Source: JAUMWX01 sp023394215 (GTDB lineage: Bacteria; Bacillota; Clostridia; Tissierellales; Peptoniphilaceae). From it: a stretch of 64,000 bases of DNA. This document shows positions 26,474 through 34,730 of the stretch, in pieces. The translations under genes were made by a program, and so were the position numbers. Every line of letters begins with the position of its first letter. Position 1 is the stretch's first letter. The DNA is taken from the NCBI GenBank assembly GCA_050313995.1, contig JBNPMM010000004.1; one strand, written 5' to 3'. The notes beneath the pieces are model-generated. The model saw only the letters and a list, made by a program, of their open reading frames with translations, had not been told where the DNA came from and did not search any database.

Positions 26474-27385
26474 ATGGATTTAGAAAAATTGGAAAGTTTT
26501 ATAATGCTTGCAAGAGTAAAAAATTTCACCGAGGCTGCTGATAATCTTTATATATCACAACCGGCATTAAGTAAGAGGATAAGAAGTCTTGAGGCTGAGC
26601 TTAGAGTGCCTCTTTTTAACAGGATAGGAAAGAAAACTTTTTTGACATCCGAGGGGGAATATTTTTATAAGTATGCTAAAAATACGGTAGCAAGCTATAA
26701 TTTGTTGCTTGAGCATATAAGTCAACTAAGAAATTTAGAGAAAGGGACCCTCAAATTCGGAGCAACAAACTTCATTGGTGTGTATCTTATGCCTCAAATT
26801 ATACTTGAATTTACAAAAAAATATCCCAATATAGATATCCAGATGACTATAAATTCAAGTAAAAATATCATATCATTACTTGAGAATAATGAGCTTGAGT
26901 TTATATTTATATCGGACTATATTTTGGATGAAAATAATCAGTTTGTAAGCAGAAAACTTACAAGTGACAGACTTAAACTCATAGTTTCAAAAGATAATCC
27001 TTTGGCAAATAAGACTTTATGCAGTATAGAGGAAATAGAGGGACAAAAGTATATTACAAAGGGAGGAAAGTCATCTCAGACCAAATTCCTAAGTAAAATA
27101 TTTGATAAGGCGGGTTATGAACTTAGCAATAAACTTATAATCAACAATCAGGAAGCAATAAAAGAGGCCGTATGTCAAAATATAGGTTTCGGTATAATGT
27201 CGGAGAAGGCGGTAGAAAAGGAACTTAGAGATGGAAGCATAAAAACTTTGGAGATAGAAGGTTTTGATCTGTCAAGAGATATAGAATACGTATATATCAA
27301 GGATTTATTTCTTACTCCCGCAGCAAAAGAGTTTATAAGAATTGCAAATGAAATTTATAAGGGAGAGGATTTGGAAATAGTATAA
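26474..27385 (+). CDS. LysR-family transcriptional regulator
   Basis: A 303-residue LysR regulator. The N-terminal winged helix (about 1-60) reads FIMLARVKNFTEAADNLYIS then QPALSKRIRSLE. The rest is a periplasmic-binding-like effector domain. It is transcribed divergently from the DASS transporter, with a 115-base shared control region, the usual layout for a LysR activator and its target. The effector is probably the transported anion (inference). Confidence 0.92.
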   Translation: MDLEKLESFIMLARVKNFTEAADNLYISQPALSKRIRSLEAELRVPLFNRIGKKTFLTSEGEYFYKYAKNTVASYNLLLEHISQLRNLEKGTLKFGATNFIGVYLMPQIILEFTKKYPNIDIQMTINSSKNIISLLENNELEFIFISDYILDENNQFVSRKLTSDRLKLIVSKDNPLANKTLCSIEEIEGQKYITKGGKSSQTKFLSKIFDKAGYELSNKLIINNQEAIKEAVCQNIGFGIMSEKAVEKELRDGSIKTLEIEGFDLSRDIEYVYIKDLFLTPAAKEFIRIANEIYKGEDLEIV

Positions 27386-27423
27386 GCATTAAGGTATTTT
27401 ATCTATATTTGACTTCTCTTTAA

Positions 27424-27452
27424 TTGAGAAAAATACCCTATTATGCTATGAT
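27424..27452 (+). promoter_or_regulatory. Promoter of the glycogen operon
   Basis: TTGAGA (27424-27429), a 17-base spacer, and TGC-TATGAT (-10 at 27447-27452), 26 bases before the pyrophosphatase start. A small hairpin TTCTC/GAGAA overlaps the -35 box and could end lysR transcription. Confidence 0.65.
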
Positions 27453-27478
27453 TAACTTAAGCAAAGAAAGGATGGAAT

Positions 27479-29122
27479 ATGAAGGAGAAAGTTTATATAA
27501 CAGGTCATAAAAACCCTGATACTGATACTATTTGTGCGGCTATTTGCTATAGTGATTTGAAAAACAAAAGAGGTGATGTTGAAGCTTTTCCTATAAGACT
27601 TGGAGAATTATCACAGGAAACAAAGTGGGTTCTCAACCGATGGGGATTTGAGCCGCCGAAGTTGGTTAACACTCTTAAGTTGACTATAGGGGATTTGGAA
27701 TTTGAAAAGCCTATATGTGTTACTCCGGATATATCTATAAATAAGGCTGCCAAGTTTTTGGAGGAGCATGATTTAAGATCCCTTCCCGTTGTTGATGATA
27801 AGGAAGAATTGGTAGGTATAGTGACCCTATCCAATCTTACCAAGTCATATATGGAGGTATGGGATGATAAAATTTTATGGCGGGCTCATACTCCTATAGA
27901 TAATATGGTTGATACCATATCCGGAAGTATAGTAAATTATCCTGAAAAAGTAAGAGATTATGACGGAAGGATTTTGGTTTATGCCTCAAGGGTGGATGAA
28001 AACGGACGCCTTAACAAGGGGGATATAGCTATAGTCGGGGACAGGGAAGATGTTCATCTTGAAGCGGTTGAGAAAGAAGTTTCCATACTTATACTGACAA
28101 GCGGTGCCAAGATAAGAGATGATATTTTACAAAAAATTAAGGAAAAAAATATATGCCTTATTTCAACAAAGTATAATTCTTATATGGTATCAAGACTTTT
28201 ACCTCAGGCTATACCGGTTTCGTATGTTATGAGTACGGAATCTCTTATGTATTTTTATCCCGACGACTATGTGGAAGAAGTTCTAAAAAAAGTAAGAAAT
28301 AACAGGTTCAGATCATTTCCTATTCTAAACAGGTATGGGAAGGTTATAGGTCACATTGCAAGAAATGATTTAATTTTAGATAAGAAAAAGAAACTTATTT
28401 TAGTAGATCACAATGAGAGAAGTCAATCCATAGATGATATAGAAAGCGTAGAAATTATTGAAATTATAGACCATCACAGGGTGGCAAATGTAAATACTTC
28501 AGGACCGATTTTTTTTAGAAATATTCCGGTAGGTTCTACCTGTACAATACTTGCTATGATGTATTTTGAACAGGGGGTTACACCAAATAAGGAGATAGCA
28601 GGGCTTATGGCATCGGCTATTATATCCGATACTTTGATGTTCAGATCTCCTACAACGACAGACATAGATAAGCAAATTTTAATGAGGCTTTCAAGAATAG
28701 CGGATATAGACCCTCAAACTTATGCAAGTGAGATGTTTTCGGCAGGTACTTCCTTGGTAAATCAAAAACCTGAAGATATCTTGCTTACGGATTCAAAGGT
28801 ATTTACCGTTGGGCAAAATTCTTTGAGGGTGTCTCAAATGTTTACTACAAATCTGGATAAGATAGGTCAGATGGAAGACAGTTTAATATCAAGTATGAGG
28901 CAAATACTTGATAATTCAAAGGAAAATATTTTCTGTTTGCTTATGACCGATATTTTTGCAGAAAAATCAAAGGTAATAGTAGCAGGGGATTACGGCAAGG
29001 AAATAGCTAAAGAGTTTAATGTTGAGTATAAAGAAAAGGGATTTATGGTAAATGATTTGCTTTCAAGAAAGAAGCAATTTATACCGAGTGTTACAGCAGC
29101 GATTGTGAGGGCAGAGGCTTAA
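27479..29122 (+). CDS. ppaC: CBS/DRTGG-domain manganese-dependent inorganic pyrophosphatase (family II)
   Basis: Hydrolyses pyrophosphate to two phosphates. The protein is 547 residues, with the DHH core split by regulatory domains: N-terminal GHKNPDTDTICAA (Mn ligands), a CBS pair and a DRTGG domain (about 70-300), then LVDHNE and IEIIDHHRVANV, with the DHHA2 domain at the C-terminus. CBS-containing enzymes of this family are controlled by adenine nucleotides. It lies four bases before glgB, so it heads the glycogen operon and can remove the PPi made by GlgC. Confidence 0.92.
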   Translation: MKEKVYITGHKNPDTDTICAAICYSDLKNKRGDVEAFPIRLGELSQETKWVLNRWGFEPPKLVNTLKLTIGDLEFEKPICVTPDISINKAAKFLEEHDLRSLPVVDDKEELVGIVTLSNLTKSYMEVWDDKILWRAHTPIDNMVDTISGSIVNYPEKVRDYDGRILVYASRVDENGRLNKGDIAIVGDREDVHLEAVEKEVSILILTSGAKIRDDILQKIKEKNICLISTKYNSYMVSRLLPQAIPVSYVMSTESLMYFYPDDYVEEVLKKVRNNRFRSFPILNRYGKVIGHIARNDLILDKKKKLILVDHNERSQSIDDIESVEIIEIIDHHRVANVNTSGPIFFRNIPVGSTCTILAMMYFEQGVTPNKEIAGLMASAIISDTLMFRSPTTTDIDKQILMRLSRIADIDPQTYASEMFSAGTSLVNQKPEDILLTDSKVFTVGQNSLRVSQMFTTNLDKIGQMEDSLISSMRQILDNSKENIFCLLMTDIFAEKSKVIVAGDYGKEIAKEFNVEYKEKGFMVNDLLSRKKQFIPSVTAAIVRAEA

Positions 29123-29126
29123 ATAT

Positions 29127-31019
29127 ATGAACAATAGAGTTTATTACAGGACAGATTTAGACGAAGATATTTACTTATATAATCAGGGGAAAAATTATAA
29201 ATCCTACTTGTTTTTAGGTGCACATAAGTATAAGCAGGGAAAGAGAGATATGGTGTCTTTTTGTCTTTGGGCACCAAATGCCAAAGAAATTTATTTGGTG
29301 GGAGATTTTAACTGTTGGGATCAGGTAAATCTTCCTATGAAAAATATTAACAATTCCGGAATATGGAATATTTGCCTTGAAGGCGTGGAAGATTTTGCAA
29401 ACTATAAATACAGGATTATAAGTAGGGATAATAGGGTCATCTATAAAGCTGACCCCTATGCTTTCCATGCAGAAACAAGACCTAATACGGCAAGTAAATA
29501 TTATCAAATTGACAACTATAAGTGGAAAGATGGAAAGTATCAGAAAAATAAGCCTCTTAGCAATAAGGACAAGCCTATGTCAATCTATGAAATGCATCTG
29601 GGGTCATGGATGAGACATGAGGACGGAACTTATTTTTCTTATAATGAGTTGGAAAAAATCTTACCGGCTTATTTGAAGAAAATGAATTTCACTCACGTGG
29701 AATTTCTCCCTTTAACAGAATACCCTTATGACGGCTCTTGGGGTTATCAGGTTACGGGTTATTATGCCGCTACATCCAGATTTGGGAAGCCTGCAGACCT
29801 TATGAGCCTTATTGATAGGCTTCATGAAAACGGTATAGGAGTTATACTTGACTGGGTTCCGGTTCATTTTACCAAGGATGATCATGGCTTGAGAGAATTT
29901 GACGGTTCAAGTCTTTATGAAAAATCCGATCCTTATAGGGCTTCTGCAGATGGCTGGGGAACACTTTATTTTGATCTGTATAAGGCTCAGGTTAAAAATT
30001 TTCTGATATCTTCAGCCTTATTTTGGCTTGAATACTATCATATAGATGGTATAAGGGTTGATGCGGTGGCTGCCATGTTATATATAAACTACGGCGGAAA
30101 AAATCTTACAAATATGTATGGAGGTCAGGAAAATCTTGAAGCCATAGACTTTTTAAAGGAATTTAACTATGCGGTTCACGAGTATTTTCCAAATGCTATG
30201 ACAATAGCGGAAGAAAGTACGGCTTGGCCGAAAATTACTGCAAGACTTGAAGATGGAGGATTGGGATTCGACTATAAGTGGAATATGGGTTGGATGAATG
30301 ATACTTTGTCTTATTTTGAAAGCGATCCGATACATAGAAAGTACAAGCAGGATAAGCTTACTTTTTCAATAACATATTGTTTTAGTGAGAATTTCATATT
30401 GCCATTTTCACATGATGAGGTTGTTCATTTGAAAAAGTCTATGCTGTCCAAAATGCCGGGATTCTATGAAGATAAATTTAAAGGTCTTATGTCCCTATAT
30501 GCCTATATGTATGGGCATCCGGGTAAAAAGCTTTTATTTATGGGAAATGAGATAGGGACTTTTGATGAGTGGAATGAGGATATAGGGCTTGCATGGTCTG
30601 TATTGGATTATGAAAAACACACTTATCTTCAAGCTTTTGTCAGAGACTTGAACTTACTTTATAAAAACGAGAGTGCTTTATATGAGGTAGATGATTCTTA
30701 TGCAGGGTATGAATGGATTGAGCATGAAAATCATGATGAAAGTATAATTGCTTTTGAAAAAATAAACAGGCAAGGGGACAAGATTATTTGCCTTTACAAT
30801 TTTACCCCGGTCTTTAGAAAATCTTATAGAATAGGAGTGGACCATAAGGGTATATACAGGGTTCTTTTAAATTCTGCAAGCAAGAGATACGGAGGACCTG
30901 TGCAAAGATACAGTCCTCTTTACAGTGAAAATGAAGGAAGGCATGGAAAAATGCATTCCATATGCGTAGATTTGCATCCATATCAAGCAATATTTATTAA
31001 GTTAAGCCATAGATTTTGA
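29127..31019 (+). CDS. glgB: 1,4-alpha-glucan branching enzyme
   Basis: Transfers alpha-1,4 chains to form alpha-1,6 branches in glycogen. The protein is 630 residues. An N-terminal CBM48 domain (about 25-120: FCLWAPNAKEIYLVGDFNCW) precedes the GH13 barrel with DWVPVHF, the nucleophile Asp312 in GIRVDAVAAML, the acid Glu362 in IAEESTAWP, and PFSHDEVVH. A C-terminal beta domain ends the protein. No clear ribosome binding site is seen because the gene is only four bases from the previous stop, which suggests coupling. Confidence 0.96.
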   Translation: MNNRVYYRTDLDEDIYLYNQGKNYKSYLFLGAHKYKQGKRDMVSFCLWAPNAKEIYLVGDFNCWDQVNLPMKNINNSGIWNICLEGVEDFANYKYRIISRDNRVIYKADPYAFHAETRPNTASKYYQIDNYKWKDGKYQKNKPLSNKDKPMSIYEMHLGSWMRHEDGTYFSYNELEKILPAYLKKMNFTHVEFLPLTEYPYDGSWGYQVTGYYAATSRFGKPADLMSLIDRLHENGIGVILDWVPVHFTKDDHGLREFDGSSLYEKSDPYRASADGWGTLYFDLYKAQVKNFLISSALFWLEYYHIDGIRVDAVAAMLYINYGGKNLTNMYGGQENLEAIDFLKEFNYAVHEYFPNAMTIAEESTAWPKITARLEDGGLGFDYKWNMGWMNDTLSYFESDPIHRKYKQDKLTFSITYCFSENFILPFSHDEVVHLKKSMLSKMPGFYEDKFKGLMSLYAYMYGHPGKKLLFMGNEIGTFDEWNEDIGLAWSVLDYEKHTYLQAFVRDLNLLYKNESALYEVDDSYAGYEWIEHENHDESIIAFEKINRQGDKIICLYNFTPVFRKSYRIGVDHKGIYRVLLNSASKRYGGPVQRYSPLYSENEGRHGKMHSICVDLHPYQAIFIKLSHRF

Positions 31020-31039
31020 TTATAATCAGGGGGAGATTT

Positions 31040-32176
31040 ATGAAAAAAAACAGCATGGTAGCCATGTTATTGGCAGGAGGACAGGGGAGCAGACTAAAGG
31101 CTTTAACTAAAAATACCGCAAAACCGGCAGTTCCTTTCGGCGGAAAGTATAAGATTATTGATTTCGGTATAAGCAATGCTGCAAATTCGGGAATTGATAA
31201 TATAGGTATATTGACACAATATAAGCCATTTTATCTGAACGAGCATATAGGGCTTGGACAGGCTTGGGATTATGACAGGTTGAGAGGAGGGCTTAAGCTT
31301 CTTTCACCATATTATTCCGAAGATGGAGGCAGATGGTATAAGGGCACGGCAAATGCAATTTATGAAAATATAGATTATATAGACAATTTGGATCCCGAAT
31401 ATGTTCTAATTTTGTCGGGAGATCATATTTATAAGATGGACTATACAAAGATGCTTAAGGTCCATAAAAATAAGGATGCAGTTTGTACCATAGCTGTTAT
31501 GGAAGTAGGTTGGGATGAAGCATCAAGATTTGGCATAATGAATGTTGATGATTGTGACAAAATTATAGAGTTCGAGGAAAAGCCTGAAAATCCTAAGAGT
31601 AATTTGGCATCGATGGGTATTTATATATTCAATTGGGCAAATTTAAGACAGGCCCTTATAGATGATTATAATGACCCGGATTCCGAATATGATTTCGGCA
31701 AAAATATAATACCGAAGCTTTTGAAAGAGGAAAAAACATTGGCTGTATACAGGTTTGAGGGTTATTGGAAGGATGTAGGGACTGTAAGATCGTATTGGGA
31801 AGCAAATCTTGACCTTATAGACCAGGATAATACACTTAATATATACGATGATAATTGGAAGATATATACAAATCCTAAAAACTTACCTTCTCACTTTATC
31901 AGTGCAAGGGGTAGGGTAAGTTCTTCCCTTGTAAATGAGGCCTGCTATATAAGCGGAAGTGTTAAAGACTCCGTTTTATTTGACAGGGTAACTGTTGAAG
32001 AGGGAGCTTATGTGGAAAAGTGTGTAATCCTGCCGGGAAGCACCATTAAAAAAGGGGCAAGTATATATAATTGTGTAGTTGCAGAAGGACAGACTATAGA
32101 AGAAAATACAAGGATAGGCAGGGAAGGTGATTCCAAGGTTTATCTTATATCGAGTACAGGCATAGAGGCTGAATAG
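31040..32176 (+). CDS. glgC: Glucose-1-phosphate adenylyltransferase, catalytic subunit
   Basis: Makes ADP-glucose and PPi from ATP and glucose-1-phosphate, the committed step of glycogen synthesis. The protein is 378 residues. It has the nucleotide loop MLLAGGQGSRLKALT, KPAVPFGGKYKIIDF, the catalytic Asp in LSGDHIYKMDY, FEEKPENPKS, and a C-terminal left-handed beta-helix. I use the ATG at 31040 after GGGGGAG; an upstream TTG overlaps the glgB stop. It likely pairs with GlgD, encoded next. Confidence 0.96.
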   Translation: MKKNSMVAMLLAGGQGSRLKALTKNTAKPAVPFGGKYKIIDFGISNAANSGIDNIGILTQYKPFYLNEHIGLGQAWDYDRLRGGLKLLSPYYSEDGGRWYKGTANAIYENIDYIDNLDPEYVLILSGDHIYKMDYTKMLKVHKNKDAVCTIAVMEVGWDEASRFGIMNVDDCDKIIEFEEKPENPKSNLASMGIYIFNWANLRQALIDDYNDPDSEYDFGKNIIPKLLKEEKTLAVYRFEGYWKDVGTVRSYWEANLDLIDQDNTLNIYDDNWKIYTNPKNLPSHFISARGRVSSSLVNEACYISGSVKDSVLFDRVTVEEGAYVEKCVILPGSTIKKGASIYNCVVAEGQTIEENTRIGREGDSKVYLISSTGIEAE

Positions 32177-32184
32177 GAGGTTGT

Positions 32185-33303
32185 ATGAAAAATCTGATAG
32201 GTATAATAAATTCCGGCTTTGAAGCGAGGGGTTATCAGTCTCTTTTAAAAACAAGACCGGATTATATGCTGCCATTTGCAGGCAGATACAGGCTTGTTGA
32301 CTTTACGCTTTCGAATTTTTATGAGCACGGCTTAAGTAAGGTTATGCTTTTTGGAGGTAAGAATATAAGGTCCACATTGGACCATGTGGGTAACGGCAAG
32401 AGTTGGGGTATGGATAAGAGATATGACGGGCTTATGATAAATCCTCCAAGTTATAGTGATGATTCCGGAAGGGCTACAGAGATTAAGACTTACTTTGACT
32501 CTCTAAGATTTTTTGAAGATTCCAACAGAGACTATATTTATATAGCCAATCCTATGGTTGTATCCAGGATAGATATTACTAAGGCTTATAACATATTTGT
32601 AGAAAATAATTATGATGTTATGTTTTTGCATAGAAAACAGGATGACCGTACAGGACAGTTTTTAAACTGTCATAAAATTATATTCGATAATGAAAATAAA
32701 TTTATCAATATAGGGCAAAATCTTGGAACTGAACTTATTTTTAATATGTATATTGAAAATATGTTTATTAAAAAAGATTTGTTTATAAAGGTTGTTAAGG
32801 ACAGTATTGAAAAAGGAAACGCTGATAATCTGATTCAGGCAATAATGAACGTTAAGCAGGATTTATGCGTAGGTACCTTGGAATTATTTAGGCATGTTGA
32901 GTATATAAACGACCTACAGTCATTTTACAGGGCGAATATGAACATATTAAATCATGGTGTATATACAGATTTATTTTTGGTTGGCGACGGGATACTTACC
33001 AAGTCAAAAGACGAGCCGTCAACACTTTATACTGCAAGTAATCAGGCAAGGGAATCAATTGTTGCAAATGGCTGTATAATCCAGGGAGAGGTTGAAAGGT
33101 CAATTATTTTCAGAGGGGTTAAGATAGGAAAAAATGCAATAGTGAAAAACTCTATAATATTTCAAAATACTATAATAGAGGATAATGCTATAGTTGTAAA
33201 TTCCATACTTGACAAGAATGTTGTCATAAAGGGAAATGTTTTTGTGCAAGGTACACAGATGAATCCTTACGTAGTAGAAAAAAATAGGGTATTAGAGGCT
33301 TAA
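32185..33303 (+). CDS. glgD: Glucose-1-phosphate adenylyltransferase, GlgD subunit
   Basis: Regulatory or non-catalytic partner of GlgC in Firmicutes. The protein is 372 residues, with a GlgD-like N-terminus (NSGFEARGYQSLLKTRP then YMLPFAGRYRLVDFTLSNF) that lacks the glycine-rich GGQGSRL loop of GlgC, and a C-terminal beta-helix (VNSILDKNVVIKGNVF). It follows glgC by eight bases. In Geobacillus the GlgCD complex is more active than GlgC alone (family knowledge). Confidence 0.95.
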   Translation: MKNLIGIINSGFEARGYQSLLKTRPDYMLPFAGRYRLVDFTLSNFYEHGLSKVMLFGGKNIRSTLDHVGNGKSWGMDKRYDGLMINPPSYSDDSGRATEIKTYFDSLRFFEDSNRDYIYIANPMVVSRIDITKAYNIFVENNYDVMFLHRKQDDRTGQFLNCHKIIFDNENKFINIGQNLGTELIFNMYIENMFIKKDLFIKVVKDSIEKGNADNLIQAIMNVKQDLCVGTLELFRHVEYINDLQSFYRANMNILNHGVYTDLFLVGDGILTKSKDEPSTLYTASNQARESIVANGCIIQGEVERSIIFRGVKIGKNAIVKNSIIFQNTIIEDNAIVVNSILDKNVVIKGNVFVQGTQMNPYVVEKNRVLEA

Positions 33304-33305
33304 TT

Positions 33306-34730
33306 ATGAATATTCTTTATGTTACCAGTGAGGCGGTTCCTTTTATTAAAACGGGGGGCTTGGCGGATGTTGCAGGTTCACTTCCAAAGGCTATTAAGGA
33401 TTTGGGAAATGATATAAGGGTTGTTTTACCACTTTATTCGGCTATAGACCAAAAGTATAGAAAGGATATGAGGAAGGTTGCGGAATTTTACGTTGATATT
33501 TCGTGGAGACACAGGTATTGCGGGGTTTACGAGTATGTTTTAGATGGACTTACTTTTTACTTTCTTGATAATGAACAGTATTTTTTGAGAAATAATATAT
33601 ACGGAGAGTTTGATGATGCCGAGAGATTTATATTTTTCTCCAAGGCCTCAGTGCTATTGCCTAAGAAAATTAATTTCAAACCGGATGTTATCCATTCAAA
33701 TGACTGGCATTCAGGTCTTGTTTCCGTTTATGTAAATGATTTTATGAGTGGGGATGATTTTTATAAGGATATTAAGACCCTTTATACCATTCATAATTTA
33801 AAATATCAGGGACTTTTTGATCCTTCCGTATTTGAGATGACGGGCCTTCCGGGTTATCTAATGGGTGTAGATGATTTGGAATTCAGAAATGCCATAAGCT
33901 TTATGAAGGGTGGGATAGTTCATTCCACAAAATTTAATACTGTTTCAAAAACATATGCAAATGAAATTAAGTATCAATTTTTTGGAGAAGGCTTGGAAGG
34001 GCTTATAAACCATTATTCTTATAAGTTGTCAGGTATTGTAAACGGAATTGATTATGAGGTTTGGAATCCGGGTAGGGATAAGTATTTATTCAAAAATTAC
34101 GACCTTCAAAATTATGGTGACAGGGTTCAAAATAAGAGATATTTACAAAAATTATACGGACTTTCTCAAAGGGATGATGTCTGTATGATAGCGATGGTAA
34201 CAAGACTAACATCCATGAAGGGTTTGGAACTTGTTAGGTATATAATGGAAGAGCTTTTACAAGAGGATATACAGTTTGTGATGCTGGGGACAGGCGATTA
34301 TGAATATGAGGAGATGTTTAATTATTTTCATAATAAGTATCCTGATAAGATGGCAAGCAGGGTTTATTTTAACAATGAGGAATCACATCTTATTTATGGG
34401 GCAAGCGATTTGTTTTTAATGCCTTCAATAGCGGAGCCTTGCGGTATTTCTCAACTTATTTCCATGAGATACGGTTCTTTACCTATAGTGAGAGAAACCG
34501 GCGGACTTAAGGATACGGTGGTGCCTTATAATAAATATGAAAGAAGCGGCACGGGTTTCAGTTTTACAAACATAAATGCCCACGAGCTTTTGTTTAAGAT
34601 TAAGGAGGCGGTAGATTTGTTCTACAATGACAAATCTTTATTTATGGATATAGTTTCCAACGCCATGGCGGTGAGAACGGACTGGGAAGAATCCTCAAAG
34701 GAATATATGGACTTATATAGGAGTTTATAA
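33306..34730 (+). CDS. glgA: Glycogen synthase (ADP-glucose, GT5)
   Basis: Extends alpha-1,4-glucan from ADP-glucose. The protein is 474 residues, normal for GT5. It begins MNILYVTSEAVPFIKTGGLA with the KTGGLADVAGSLP ADP-glucose-binding motif. VIHSNDWHSGLVSVY, VNGIDYEVWNPGRD and the C-terminal EPCGISQLISMRYGSLPIV follow. The usual SRFEPCG is SIAEPCG here. Spacing to glgD is two bases, and the stop overlaps the next start by one base. Confidence 0.95.
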   Translation: MNILYVTSEAVPFIKTGGLADVAGSLPKAIKDLGNDIRVVLPLYSAIDQKYRKDMRKVAEFYVDISWRHRYCGVYEYVLDGLTFYFLDNEQYFLRNNIYGEFDDAERFIFFSKASVLLPKKINFKPDVIHSNDWHSGLVSVYVNDFMSGDDFYKDIKTLYTIHNLKYQGLFDPSVFEMTGLPGYLMGVDDLEFRNAISFMKGGIVHSTKFNTVSKTYANEIKYQFFGEGLEGLINHYSYKLSGIVNGIDYEVWNPGRDKYLFKNYDLQNYGDRVQNKRYLQKLYGLSQRDDVCMIAMVTRLTSMKGLELVRYIMEELLQEDIQFVMLGTGDYEYEEMFNYFHNKYPDKMASRVYFNNEESHLIYGASDLFLMPSIAEPCGISQLISMRYGSLPIVRETGGLKDTVVPYNKYERSGTGFSFTNINAHELLFKIKEAVDLFYNDKSLFMDIVSNAMAVRTDWEESSKEYMDLYRSL

